Positions 34,201-43,453 of a stretch of 64,000 nt of DNA are shown here, piece after piece (the stretch's first letter is position 1; each line of letters begins with the position of its first letter). A program made the translations under genes and the position numbers. Origin of the DNA: Virgibacillus_F flavescens (lineage in GTDB: Bacteria > Bacillota > Bacilli > Bacillales > Amphibacillaceae); assembly GCF_050574275.1 (NCBI RefSeq), contig NZ_CP192260.1, positions 124,001 through 188,000 of the forward strand, in the 5' to 3' direction. The notes below the pieces were generated by a model. That model saw nothing but the letters and a program-made list of their open reading frames with translations, had not been told where the DNA came from and did no database searches.

Positions 34201-35783
34201 GTTGAAAGAGCAGATAGTTTTCCAGACTTTTCAAATGCTTCAACCAACCTCAATTTCGTCTGCTCTAAATCTCTTTCATTTAGTCCAAATTGAACAGATT
34301 CTCTTACTAACTGCCTCCACCACTCGGTAACCAAATGATAAGTAGATGAAATTTCGTTATGATTATCTGGTTTATTTAGTTGCTGCCATATATACAGATT
34401 ACTTGGTAATCTTAATACCTTTTTTAATTTATCTGTCAATGTATCATAATTTGAACCTACTATTCCTTTAACTTTTTCATCTTCAAGTTCACTGACCGTA
34501 ATCTTCTTCCAAGTATCCCCTTTCTCTTTATTGTTATTAAATAGATTCTTAATATTATTGTCATTCTCAAGGTCGTATGTTCTACAAATGAATAAAATAG
34601 AGATTTCTTTTTCACGTTCAAGGTTTACGTGCTTTACATGTCTAATTAATTCGGCGCATACAAGCAACGCCTCTCTTGAATTAGGTAATGTCCACCTTAA
34701 ACCATCTAATTGGTCAAGGATAATAACTGCATTAGTATCTTTTGAAACGCTGTTCAAACAATGTACCAAAGAAGATGGCAATCCAATGGATTCACTCCAT
34801 TGTTTAACATTTTGATGGGGTACACGTTTATCCAACTTAATTGCCAAATAAGGTACTTCTTCATCTTCACAAAACTTTATCACATTTTCAGTCAACCCAC
34901 TCTTACCACTACCAGCCATACCATGAATTATTATAGAATTCCCCTCTAAAATTTGACTAATACAAGCATTGGTTTCCTTTCTACTAATTATTCCGGTATC
35001 AAGGGGTCTAAAAGCAGTTTTGTATTCGTTATTTAGTTCTTTAATTTTTGGATATACCCTTGTGTCAGAGTCTAGTTTTCTCAATCTTATATTCTTTGAA
35101 TCTAAAAAAGAATGAATTTGATTTATACCTATCCTTTCACCTAAGATATCGCCATCTATAATCCAAGTAACTAACGCATCATATACTGCTGTTTCATCCC
35201 CTTGACATAGCAGACCAATCTTATCTAAAATTATTTCCTTTTGCTCACCATCAGGGGATTGGCGATATTTAATTCTGCATAAATAATTTATCATTTTTGT
35301 TAACTGGTACTGGTCACTATAATCAAATCCTAATGCTTTACAAAAGTTTTTAACGAAACTAATAAATTTGGTATCGGATCCTTTTATCTGATGCTCAAAG
35401 AACAACTTTGGATTATCACTAGAGTTCTTAGCTCGATGTATTAGATCTTCTAAGTATGTAAAACCTAAAGGAGATACTAAGGAAACATAGAAATTATCTC
35501 CTCGGTCAAGTTGCGACTTCCATTTACTCAGTATTTCTTTTGAGTTTAGTGCACCATAGCTCCATGTTTCATTTGCACCATTGCGTCCTTTGCATTGCTG
35601 GCCCTCTTGCGTACTATCCTTATGAACTACCCAAAGATCGACACCTTCCTCATCATCACCAATTGCCTCTAAAGTAATATAATCAAGTTTTTCTTCCAAA
35701 ACCTTGAGCAATTGATAAACACACCATTTGATTTCATATCTATTTCCCTGTTTATCTGATCTACCCGCTTTTTCGTATGGCAT
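31230..35783 (-). CDS. Avs-like STAND NTPase with N-terminal nuclease domain
   Basis: A 1517-residue protein. Residues 10-130 look like a PD-(D/E)XK nuclease of the DUF4297/Cap4 kind: a helix (NRYEIKWCVYQLLKVL), Asp49 in EGVDLWV and Gln63-x-Lys65 in QQCKG. Residues 265-560 form a STAND-type NTPase with Walker A GMAGSGKSG (288-296) and Walker B VIILDQLDG (353-361). The remaining 900 residues are helical, with HEAT/TPR-like stretches (NPAVQHASLYALWP), probably the sensor. This layout matches antiviral STAND (Avs) proteins, which sense phage proteins and then degrade DNA. Family type and target are not assigned. Confidence 0.8.
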   Translation of the reverse strand: MPYEKAGRSDKQGNRYEIKWCVYQLLKVLEEKLDYITLEAIGDDEEGVDLWVVHKDSTQEGQQCKGRNGANETWSYGALNSKEILSKWKSQLDRGDNFYVSLVSPLGFTYLEDLIHRAKNSSDNPKLFFEHQIKGSDTKFISFVKNFCKALGFDYSDQYQLTKMINYLCRIKYRQSPDGEQKEIILDKIGLLCQGDETAVYDALVTWIIDGDILGERIGINQIHSFLDSKNIRLRKLDSDTRVYPKIKELNNEYKTAFRPLDTGIISRKETNACISQILEGNSIIIHGMAGSGKSGLTENVIKFCEDEEVPYLAIKLDKRVPHQNVKQWSESIGLPSSLVHCLNSVSKDTNAVIILDQLDGLRWTLPNSREALLVCAELIRHVKHVNLEREKEISILFICRTYDLENDNNIKNLFNNNKEKGDTWKKITVSELEDEKVKGIVGSNYDTLTDKLKKVLRLPSNLYIWQQLNKPDNHNEISSTYHLVTEWWRQLVRESVQFGLNERDLEQTKLRLVEAFEKSGKLSALSTELSINLSTIDFLVSSGFTVKQDIGTLSIISFIHQSIYDCFLAEKMLISYLQGTSIIQVVGSKEKQTPTKRYQMQMFMQSLHEYSEDEFLTIGKQILKASSIRFSFKFVFLELLNQIIGPSEAVKKVVLELTSDERFGVHIVSNVIQGNQVYIGTLRESGILDKWLAKDKKNVVISLFQSIRGKLTSADVVFIEKYIFNSKHEDSQWLRCFPFDVLEDSDDVFELRMKVYNKFPEHMETYLDIKSLFKGFEMRAIDIITLMYEIKSKKGNRFFRYEEEYLDSDAEFLVKNAVQVLEKLLSLVPMDSDYAIGYSDWGSRSKYNKNIERTIINIIKKANVALIKQDPELFWNLYKRFMGKGYTLFNEFILDGLKHLPISNSNQVIRYLVKDIESNMFVEGSNDELHHSIEILNKHFKKCDYDIRKQFLNEVIMYCPSDAIERYKHRIQYNSEKNGSTVYWSFWGDFQHEILAALPDEQLNKEALDLKRVLDRRFHGRSSRFRNSSGHGGWVRSPVDGKELSDSSWLKILKSKKLDTVPDRGSWREVVGGIIENSLNQFSSSFTRVAGKEPLRMVSLVLNVSGNIHDNFVDALYSGISTSEHLNLVPSSLLEKLLEKYPPSNDSYRASSFCNIVSDHYEEKWSANVIESIKDIAINHINPEVGQPVVTNGTDNEMLSVGMLQSNAINCVRGNAARAIGCLLWKDVALFKEFKDTIVALTLDPNPAVQHASLYALWPCYNINKEWTMGNIIKLYRSDIRNAVFHNSKNMFFMLYEKYKEEVMDIIINCFESEDDELIKVGSYALTEMYIQKGEFKEVFKDVSVLKEEQAQSIMLMTVQYFEMEKYVERAKELILKFNEYDYDLESSITRLLYDNLIDMERDKEFLHQVLKSKFSRRIAYTFNEYIEKSVESIVYFSDLIFDLSYSVIRSSDKQMEPWGAEDEISKLIIGLYDESCGLTEPQMMKIAKECLDIWDLMFEKQIGSARKLSFELMQR

Positions 35784-36915
35784 AGTATCACCTCTGTCTA
35801 CTAACTAATATAAATCAATTTCATTTTTAAATTTAAAATTATTTACCATATATTTAGCTAATTCATTTATGTGAGTATATTTTTCAGACTAGTTATAACA
35901 TAAATATTCTTATAACCATGTAGCCCCCTTTTATCATGTTTTCCTCATATCTCTACATCATTTAAAATAATCACATTAATTGGACTTCTTGTTACTTCCT
36001 TCGACAAATAATGTTAAATTCCTCTAATTTATATATTTTATCGTTTTTTTCGTAAATTGAATTAAATTCAAAAGAAGCGAAAGGTGCTTCACTCCTATAA
36101 CTTTTAAATTTTACTTAGGGTTTAATCCTAATGAATGCAGATTCTTGTTTAGTTTTCCTTACCCACTTATTAGTACTTTTTTGACTAATAATCAGAAAAT
36201 GAAACGTTGTAGAGACTCTAATTTTATATATAACAAAAGCGTATCAAAATACACTTTAAAAGTATTTTAATGCGCTTTTTAATGTTATATTGATACTATT
36301 TTAAAAACTCATATCTAAAAAGGGTTGGGACTATCTCATCTAAGTAATAGTCTTTTACCATCTTTTTTAAACTTCTTATATAACCATTTAAGTGAGGATA
36401 ATGTTAAACTTTCTCTTTATTACGCCCATCATTAAGGGCCAACATGTAACACGAAGCATAAACAAATATGATGCTACAATTGTTGGATCACAATAATTAA
36501 TAGATGACAATGGGATATTCTACAATCATTCAGCTATTATCAGTTAGGATTAACTACTATAAACCTTGATTTAACAACACCCATAAAGGATATACATTGA
36601 TGAAGTCGGTTGTCCTTTTGATTGATATGTTCGAATTGGTCAACGAGTTGACAACAAAATCCCTTTAATAAGAGTCTTATTTCAGCTCTACTCTGTCAAG
36701 GACGAGAATTGCTTGGTTTGACACATACTTATGCTACCGATAATAACCTTAAATCCCTAACTTATACAGGTTCGCGGTTGTTCTATTTTCTGAACAGCGA
36801 TTTTTAAAATAGTCTTGTTTTACACTAATTGTTGCCATACTGTTGCCACAAAAAACCCTTTGCTAGACACAGTCATCCTTAACCTTGTCTAAACAAAGGG
36901 TATAATAATTTTCTG
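35784..36915. other. Gene-free spacer with hairpins
   Basis: No intact frame is seen over 1.1 kb. It contains a hairpin at 36235-36280 (AAAAGCG...GCGCTTTTT), stop-riddled debris around 36430-36700 that I cannot assign, and a repeated TGTTGCCA at about 36823 and 36840. The promoter of the STAND gene should lie at its left end. Confidence 0.5.
36851..36900 (-). terminator. Terminator of the ISP restriction-modification operon
   Basis: On the minus strand CCCTTTGTTTAGACA pairs with TGTCTAGCAAAGGG and is followed by TTTTTT, just after the methyltransferase stop. Confidence 0.8.
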
Positions 36916-39306
36916 TTACATTTTCTCTTCGATTTCTAATGGTGGCAAACTATTTATTAGGTCCACAGTTTCAACAGATACGTTAATAATCCGAAGAAGT
37001 AAATTAAAGATATACTTTTCATCATCAGAGTAATCATTTGGATCATCAATTATGCCAGACTTTTTATCTGTTTTGACCTGATACTGATCAATAATCCATT
37101 CAATTGCAGAACGACCATTTAAATTATATTGGTACGCCCTTTTAGGTATATTATGAACTTTTACATCGCTGTTAATTATAATGGTAGAAAACTCATTTTT
37201 CTTCGGAAATTTCATTTTCTTCACCTTAAATGAAGGATTGTTTGTTAAATATTCCACTTCAACCTCATTATAAGGTGATATCGATTCATAGTTTAAATGT
37301 AATTCAGCTAATTTACGACCAACTTCAACATACTTTTCTTTCTCTTTTAATACTGGAATACGTGGAAATTGCTTCTTTAAATCATTCTCAAAGCTCTTAC
37401 GATAGTCACTTGAATGCATAACGGCATATGTGTAATAAAATAATTCATCTTCAGATAAAGAAAATTTTTGAGCTATACTAGAGTATATATTAGTATCCGC
37501 TTCTTCAAACAAGTTAGAGATTGATTGTTTAGTATAGAGTGAAAACCCTTGCGCCCCCCCATAAAAAAGGTTTAAATCAGGAATTGTATCAACCATTAGA
37601 CATGCAAAATTCCTTTTAGAACCGTTATTAGGAACTAGGATAACCTTATTGCTGTCACCAAAAGTATCTTTCCATTTACGACTCATCTCAATTACACTTC
37701 TGTCATAATACAACCATCTTTTAGTAAATGGTCTATACATATGAATGTTAAGTTCCTTTGGATTTAAGACAATCTTTTCCCCTCTAGAGAATACTTGCTT
37801 AAGCCCTCTACTCCAACTAACAAATTTAGGGTTAGCATTCAGTTTGGATATCCTATCTTGTTTATCCACTATATTCTTCAACCGTTCAATCTCTGAATTC
37901 ACGTTATAAACCATTTGATTTGTATTTTTCTCAACTTTTTCTTTTGAAAAACCGTACACCCAAGAATCCCTATTTGTACTAACCCCTAATGATTTTATTT
38001 TGAACAAATCCGAATCTAATGATGGGAAGTTTTGAAATTGTTCGCTCTTTTGATATATCCAATCATGATTTTTATCAGGTTCTATTTTTTCCCAGTCCAT
38101 TGAGTTAATGGATGATAAATTCTCGACTATTTGAAGTTTTTGTTCTCGAGTCAGGTAATCTCCAATATCATGGTAGAAAATATCATGATTTTCAGAACCG
38201 TCTTTTACCATTATTATTATGGCAATTGAATTACGACTACCCGACCCAAATATTTTCCCACCTTCACGACGAGATTGCTCTCCCTGAGTACGCTGATCCC
38301 CTCTAAGGTTAAAGATGTACAAATAGTTAAAATCCTCATAAAAGCTTTTTCTTATACCTGATGCTGTCGCTGAGTCAATAAAAGATCCATTAGTAACAAA
38401 ACCTATTACGCCTTGATCGCCTAATCTATCTGTCGCCCACCGAAAGGCTCTTACAAGAGGATCGTATAAAGTATTTTTGTTTGTAACACTCGAGTGCTTT
38501 ACATAAGTATTCTTTATTCGCTCATCAATAAAAGGATACCTAGTGTTTTGGTTATTGTCATTATCATTAGTTTGCCTTGCACTATATGGTGGATTTCCAA
38601 TAATCGCAAAAATTGGTTTTTCCTGCTGCTTCTGAATCCTCGAGTTGTTTTCATTGAACAACTCATCCATGAAAGTATCTTTTCGTTCTGTACTTTCGAA
38701 TGTATCTGTCAAAACAATACCCTCAAATGGGATATAATCATTTTGAGTAAGATTATGGAATGTTTCTTCGATATTAATCGCAGCAATATAATAACTCAAC
38801 AATATAATCTCGTTAGCATGAATTTCGTTTTTATATTTACGCAACAAATCTTCTTTCGCAATAATCTCAGATTGAAGTAGGCGAGTTACAAAAGTGCCAG
38901 TTCCAACAAATGGATCGAGTACGTGAACACCCTCACTTGCTAATGATTTTCCAAAATGTTTTTTCAACACATCATCAACAGAATGGATAATAAAATCAAC
39001 TACTTCGACTGGGGTAAAAACAATCCCTAATCGCTCTGTTGTTTCCTTAAAACCTACCTTAAAAAATTTATCATATAACTGAATTATAATTTTTTGTTTA
39101 GCTTGTAAGTTATCAATGCCTTCCGCTCTAATTCTAACACTTTCGTAGAAGTCTTCTAATTTTTCTTGTTCTTTCATGAGACCTTGTTTATCCAATATGT
39201 TTAAAATTGCTTCCATTGATTGTGACACTGGATTGTTGTTTACAAAGCTATAAGAATCAAATAGGGCTTCAAAAATAGGCTTTGTGATTAAATGTTGGGA
39301 TAACAT
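36916..39306 (-). CDS. Type ISP restriction-modification enzyme, methyltransferase/specificity part
   Basis: A 796-residue polypeptide. Helical coupler first, then an N6-adenine methyltransferase with motif I DPFVGTGTF (131-139) and motif IV NPPYS (238-242), and a long C-terminal target-recognition region (about 440-780). The start MLSQHLITKPIFEAL is the interior coupler motif of single-chain ISP enzymes such as LlaGI, not a natural N-terminus. Its ATG directly follows the TAA that ends the nuclease-helicase part, in the same reading frame. It may be made by reinitiation at TAAATG. A run of seven G (minus strand) at about 37554-37560 lies in the recognition half. Confidence 0.9.
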   Translation of the reverse strand: MLSQHLITKPIFEALFDSYSFVNNNPVSQSMEAILNILDKQGLMKEQEKLEDFYESVRIRAEGIDNLQAKQKIIIQLYDKFFKVGFKETTERLGIVFTPVEVVDFIIHSVDDVLKKHFGKSLASEGVHVLDPFVGTGTFVTRLLQSEIIAKEDLLRKYKNEIHANEIILLSYYIAAINIEETFHNLTQNDYIPFEGIVLTDTFESTERKDTFMDELFNENNSRIQKQQEKPIFAIIGNPPYSARQTNDNDNNQNTRYPFIDERIKNTYVKHSSVTNKNTLYDPLVRAFRWATDRLGDQGVIGFVTNGSFIDSATASGIRKSFYEDFNYLYIFNLRGDQRTQGEQSRREGGKIFGSGSRNSIAIIIMVKDGSENHDIFYHDIGDYLTREQKLQIVENLSSINSMDWEKIEPDKNHDWIYQKSEQFQNFPSLDSDLFKIKSLGVSTNRDSWVYGFSKEKVEKNTNQMVYNVNSEIERLKNIVDKQDRISKLNANPKFVSWSRGLKQVFSRGEKIVLNPKELNIHMYRPFTKRWLYYDRSVIEMSRKWKDTFGDSNKVILVPNNGSKRNFACLMVDTIPDLNLFYGGAQGFSLYTKQSISNLFEEADTNIYSSIAQKFSLSEDELFYYTYAVMHSSDYRKSFENDLKKQFPRIPVLKEKEKYVEVGRKLAELHLNYESISPYNEVEVEYLTNNPSFKVKKMKFPKKNEFSTIIINSDVKVHNIPKRAYQYNLNGRSAIEWIIDQYQVKTDKKSGIIDDPNDYSDDEKYIFNLLLRIINVSVETVDLINSLPPLEIEEKM

Positions 39307-41601
39307 TTAAATTGCTTGTTGATCAGTAATAGCAGTATTAATGTTATGGCGTAAACTTGTGACAAATTTTCTAAACTCTTTATAAGTGTCACTATTTTCA
39401 TCTTCTAACATGACATTAATCCTCATGATATGCTTGCGAGCTATCTCCGCTACATCTTCTGACCATTGCTCCCAATAGCGTACATCACCAACTTTTTTAA
39501 CAATTTTTCCATATATTGCTCTTTCTAAATCAGTTAATTCTTCTTCTGACAAGTTTAATTCCATCTGCTCTGAACCACCTATTGGTGTTTCTAAACCACC
39601 ATCTGGAGCATCGCCTACACCAATAATTTGCACTTGATTTGGTTTCTTTTTATTCAGTTCCAATTTGTTTATGGTTGCATCAAATCGCTCATCTAGCGAA
39701 CGTAAAGCATTCAAAACTTCCCATACAACACGATATTTCTCATTGTTGTCAAGTGCTGTATTAGCATCTACACCTGCTGGTACTCCAATTGGCAAAATAA
39801 TATAACCATATTCTTTTCCTTCTGCTTTTCTCATGACGCGCCCAACGGCTTGCGCGATATCAATTTTTGATTTACGAGGTTTTAAAAACATAATTGCATC
39901 TAAATCTGGTACATCTACACCTTCTGTTAAAAATCGAGCGTTAGATAATACACGGCAAGTGTGGTCTGGCACTTCGCTTTTCAACCAATTAATCTTTGCA
40001 TTTTTTTCCACCGCATTCATTGCTCCATCCGCATGTTGGGTTTCAATAGCAAACGGATTGGAATAATCATCACTTTTTTGAATATATTCTTCAACCACTC
40101 TAGAAAACATATCTGTAATTAATTTTGAATCCTTAATTGTCCCTGTAAAAGCAATGGCGCGCTTCATCGGAGCGCCTAACGTTTGATTCGTATTTCCATT
40201 TCTTTTTACTAATCCATTCCAACAACCAATGATTTTGGTAACATCATCGAACTCTAATTCCGCTTCACTAGCCAGCATTTGTTGGAAACGGCGAGCAATT
40301 ACCTCTTCATCAACAGCAAGAACCATTACTTTATAATCGGTTAGGATATCATTTCTAATAGCATCTCCAAAACCAATACGATAAAGTTCTTCCCCGTATG
40401 TATCTGGATCGTTCATGTCAGAAATTAAAACAGACATCTCTGCTGCCTTTTTCTTAGCATCCTCTCCATATATACGAGGTGTTGCTGTTTGGTAAAGACG
40501 TTTCTTTGCTTTAACATTCTCATTGTTGTGTACTTTAGTGAAAGCTGACGCTTCTTTATTCATCTCTTTTGTACCTGTTGTCCGATGCGCTTCATCACAA
40601 ACGATTAAATCAAACTCATAAAAGCCATTCTGCTGTGCTTCAATAATGACATCTATGGACTGATACGTTGAAAATACAGTGATAAACTCAGTAGGCTTGG
40701 TTATTTTTTCGATTAAGTCTTGATATTCTAATAATTTCTCAGTGTTCGTTGTTGCAGGGTAACCTATATCAGCAGTCGAAATGTCCTCTATTTCTGGATC
40801 ACTTTTTTCTTTTGTCACTTTACGATCTGAACAAACTGCTATAGATTCCATATTGAAATCAATATCTGCATTCCAACTTCGTAAAGTCTGAGATAATAAC
40901 TGAATACTAGGTACAAGATATAAAACCTTAAAGATACCACTTTTTTCTTTTGCCATCTCTTCAGCTATTGCCATTGAAGTAAATGTTTTCCCTGTACCTG
41001 GAGCCATAATAAGCTTTCCTCGGTCAGCGTATTTGAAGCCTTCTATAACAGCTTCGATAGCTGGTTTTTGATGTGGTCTCGGTGTTTTCTTATCTTGTAA
41101 TAAGACTTCCTTGGGTTTATGGAAAGAATATCGAGCCCAATCTATACGACTGTCAGCCAAATCCGATAAAGAAATACGAATAATTGTTTTGTTACGATTA
41201 TTCAAAGCCTCATCTGCATTTTTACTCCATCTATCTGTTGTCGCTACAACTAATCCTTCTGTGTAGTAACTTTTTCCAATTTCATTTAAAAATGAATCAA
41301 TATGTCTTTTCTGGATAATGGTATCTTTGGAATAAAATTTACATTGAACAGCTACTAAATCGCCTGTATCCCGTTTTCTGGCAACCAAATCAACACCTGT
41401 ATCATGTTTTGGTATATTATATTCTTCTGGCACTTCATCTAGAGGCCATACAGCATCAAATAAACGCATATACATGGGTTCGTGTGTTAAATAAGTGGAA
41501 GTTAACAATTCAAAAAGTGTGCCTCGATCTCTTTGTTCCCGTTCTACCTTATCAATTTCTTGAATCAGTTCTACAAAGCTTTTATACGGTGTTGTACCCA
41601 T
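39307..41601 (-). CDS. Type ISP restriction-modification enzyme, nuclease-helicase part
   Basis: A 764-residue polypeptide from the ATG at 41601 (AGAAAGGTG 6 bases upstream; a GTG at 41610 is possible). Residues 60-150 are an Mrr-like nuclease with Asp71 in GVDLVA and Gln86-x-Lys88 in VQCKF. A superfamily 2 helicase follows with APGTGKT (200-206), CDEAHRT (DEAH at 336-339), QTATPRIY and QAVGRVMRKAEG. It ends TDQQAI, TAA, and the next codon in frame is the methyltransferase ATG. Together the parts total about 1,560 residues, the size of one-chain Type ISP enzymes. It cuts DNA after translocation along it when its site is not methylated. Confidence 0.9.
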   Translation of the reverse strand: MGTTPYKSFVELIQEIDKVEREQRDRGTLFELLTSTYLTHEPMYMRLFDAVWPLDEVPEEYNIPKHDTGVDLVARKRDTGDLVAVQCKFYSKDTIIQKRHIDSFLNEIGKSYYTEGLVVATTDRWSKNADEALNNRNKTIIRISLSDLADSRIDWARYSFHKPKEVLLQDKKTPRPHQKPAIEAVIEGFKYADRGKLIMAPGTGKTFTSMAIAEEMAKEKSGIFKVLYLVPSIQLLSQTLRSWNADIDFNMESIAVCSDRKVTKEKSDPEIEDISTADIGYPATTNTEKLLEYQDLIEKITKPTEFITVFSTYQSIDVIIEAQQNGFYEFDLIVCDEAHRTTGTKEMNKEASAFTKVHNNENVKAKKRLYQTATPRIYGEDAKKKAAEMSVLISDMNDPDTYGEELYRIGFGDAIRNDILTDYKVMVLAVDEEVIARRFQQMLASEAELEFDDVTKIIGCWNGLVKRNGNTNQTLGAPMKRAIAFTGTIKDSKLITDMFSRVVEEYIQKSDDYSNPFAIETQHADGAMNAVEKNAKINWLKSEVPDHTCRVLSNARFLTEGVDVPDLDAIMFLKPRKSKIDIAQAVGRVMRKAEGKEYGYIILPIGVPAGVDANTALDNNEKYRVVWEVLNALRSLDERFDATINKLELNKKKPNQVQIIGVGDAPDGGLETPIGGSEQMELNLSEEELTDLERAIYGKIVKKVGDVRYWEQWSEDVAEIARKHIMRINVMLEDENSDTYKEFRKFVTSLRHNINTAITDQQAI

Positions 41602-42010
41602 TTTTTTCACCTTTCTTTATTTATATATTGTTATTTATAAGATACTTTGAAATTTAATCGCACATATTTTAACAAACATATTTCAACAAATTTAAAAATA
41701 GTAGCCAAAGAATTAGTTCTGAAATTCAGTTGAATCGATTGAACATCTCAGTTTATTAGCTAAAGAACATAAGTGCAACTCAAACTATTGTTGCGTTAAT
41801 TTTGCCATTTTATATTTTCCTACGCACATAATGATAACTTGAAAAATATTTTACTATTTACAATTACTATATCAAAGTAGGTAGTTATTTACTATATTAC
41901 GTGTTAATAAGAATTTTTTTTGAACTAGAAGGTTATTACTTTCTTATATAGAATTTATATAATTAAAGGTATGACTTAAAAAGATATGTTAGATGATTAG
42001 GAGGGATGAG

Positions 42011-42359
42011 TTGGTATTAGTTGTTTGTATAGTAATAATTACATTAATAGTTGGATTAGGTCGTTATTATACGCATAAGGAAAAAGATAGACAGAGTTAT
42101 TCACTTAAAATATATTGTGATTCTGCAGAATTGAAGCAATTGACAGCTGATATAATGAGAGGATATTTACACGGAGATAAAGCGAGTGGTTTTGAAGAAA
42201 AGGAAAGAGGTTGGAAAGGATGCACAAGAATGGTTAGGGTATGAGGATTATATTTACTTAGGTGATGCAATTTCTGTACGCGAGCATGATAACGACCAAG
42301 AATGGGAAAGGGAGTTCCAGGAGGAATTGATGAAGCAACCTTTAGATGATATAGAGTAA
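42011..42359 (+). pseudogene. Small membrane-anchored protein gene with a frameshift
   Basis: From a TTG with AGGAGGGATGAG just before it, the frame gives a membrane helix (VLVVCIVIITLIVGLG) and a soluble part to about residue 65 (LHGDKASGFEEK), then runs off to a stop at 42244. The +1 frame continues sensibly with KEVGKDAQEWLGYEDYIYLGDAISV and ends at 42359 with MKQPLDDIE, directly before a terminator. A one-base change near 42190-42220 explains both. The protein is not recognised. The spacer 41611-41990 before it is A+T-rich and empty. Confidence 0.6.
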
Positions 42360-42364
42360 ACTAA

Positions 42365-42392
42365 AAAACCTTACCAGTTTTGGTGAGGTTTT
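42365..42392 (+). terminator. Terminator
   Basis: AAAACCTTACC and GGTGAGGTTTT pair around AGTTTT; TTTTCTT follows. Confidence 0.8.
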
Positions 42393-42577
42393 ATTTTCTT
42401 CTAGTTAGTCCTTTAACAGCTCAATATTGTAAAACATTTGTCCAAAAGTTACAAGTTCTAGACAGGTTAAAAAACAACCTTATTAGAACGATATTTTATC
42501 CTTTCATCCGACTAGAAGTTAGTCTAAAATTGATTGTATATAAGACTATAGACTTTTAGACAGGGGAAGATTATATA

Positions 42578-43169
42578 ATGGCGATTATTGGATATGCAAG
42601 GGTAAGTACCCTTGGACAAGATTTGGAGGGACTGACTGACAGGCTAGATGAATACGGATGTGATAAGATTTTCAAGGAAAAAGAAAGTGGGGCGGGCCAA
42701 AAGCAATAGAGAAGAATTACATAAAGCCTTGGACTATCTACGGGAAGGTGACAAGTTAGTGGTATATAAAATAGATAGACTTGCGCGGTCCAATTTTGAT
42801 TTACACAAAATAGCTAAAGAGCTTACCGAAAAAGGAATAGGGTTGGTATTCATAAAAGAACGGATTGATTTTGCGACACCAGCTGGAAAGCTAATGTTCA
42901 CTATGTTAGGTGCAATAGCTGAATTTGAACGTGATATAATTAACGAGAGGACGACTGAAGGCCGCGAAAGGGCAAGAAAACTAGGTAAGCATCTAGGGCG
43001 TAAAGGGAAGGCTGACAAAGACGTTAAACATTCTTTAACACTCTTTCAAGATAGAGAATCCAACGGTCTAACTGTAAATGATATAACTAAAATAACAGTT
43101 GTACAACTTTCAACTATATATGCAAAATCAAAAGCACAAAAATTGAACGTAAGAGCGACTCCAAAATAG
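42578..43169 (+). pseudogene. Serine recombinase (resolvase/invertase) with a frameshift
   Basis: The gene begins MAIIGYARVSTLGQDLEGL with the catalytic serine at residue 10, then breaks at 42690-42700: an extra G in GGGGCGGGCC shifts the frame and stops it at 42708. From the other frame the protein continues NREELHKALDYLREGDKLVVYKIDRLARS, TPAGKLMFTMLGAIAEFERDIINERT and a C-terminal helix-turn-helix. Without the one base it would be a normal resolvase of about 196 residues. It probably belonged to a transposon or plasmid resolution unit. Confidence 0.88.
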
Positions 43170-43180
43170 GAGTCGCTCTT
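43151..43180 (+). terminator. Terminator of the resolvase gene
   Basis: Twelve-base perfect arms AAGAGCGACTCC and GGAGTCGCTCTT around AAAATA; the stop codon overlaps the right arm. The following 43200-43450 holds only a short tail of an unrecognised broken frame. Confidence 0.85.
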
Positions 43181-43453
43181 TTAGATTCAAGACTATTCAA
43201 ACATGATTACATTCATCAGAATGAAGAACGTCTGTCGTTATTTACAAGCAATTGCCTCAAGATTTACCACTTGATGCCACGTACTTAAAAGTTGATAAGG
43301 TTCACTTCCAAAATAGCTAAAAGGATATGGACCATTGATTATCCATACGCATCGATCATAATCTCCTTTTTCAATAGGATTTCATATTTAACTCTGCTGA
43401 TCCAGCACCTATAAAAGAAGCATTACCGCTTTTTGTAACGTTATGAAAAATAT

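Noticed and set aside
36430..36720. Possible transposase remnant between the STAND and ISP genes
   Set aside because: Short stretches such as HIDEVGCPFD read open, but stops are frequent and I could not tie them to any transposase family.
43200..43320. Gene tail reading KQLPQDLPLDATYLKVDKVHF
   Set aside because: Only about 30 codons, no start and no family; too little to annotate.
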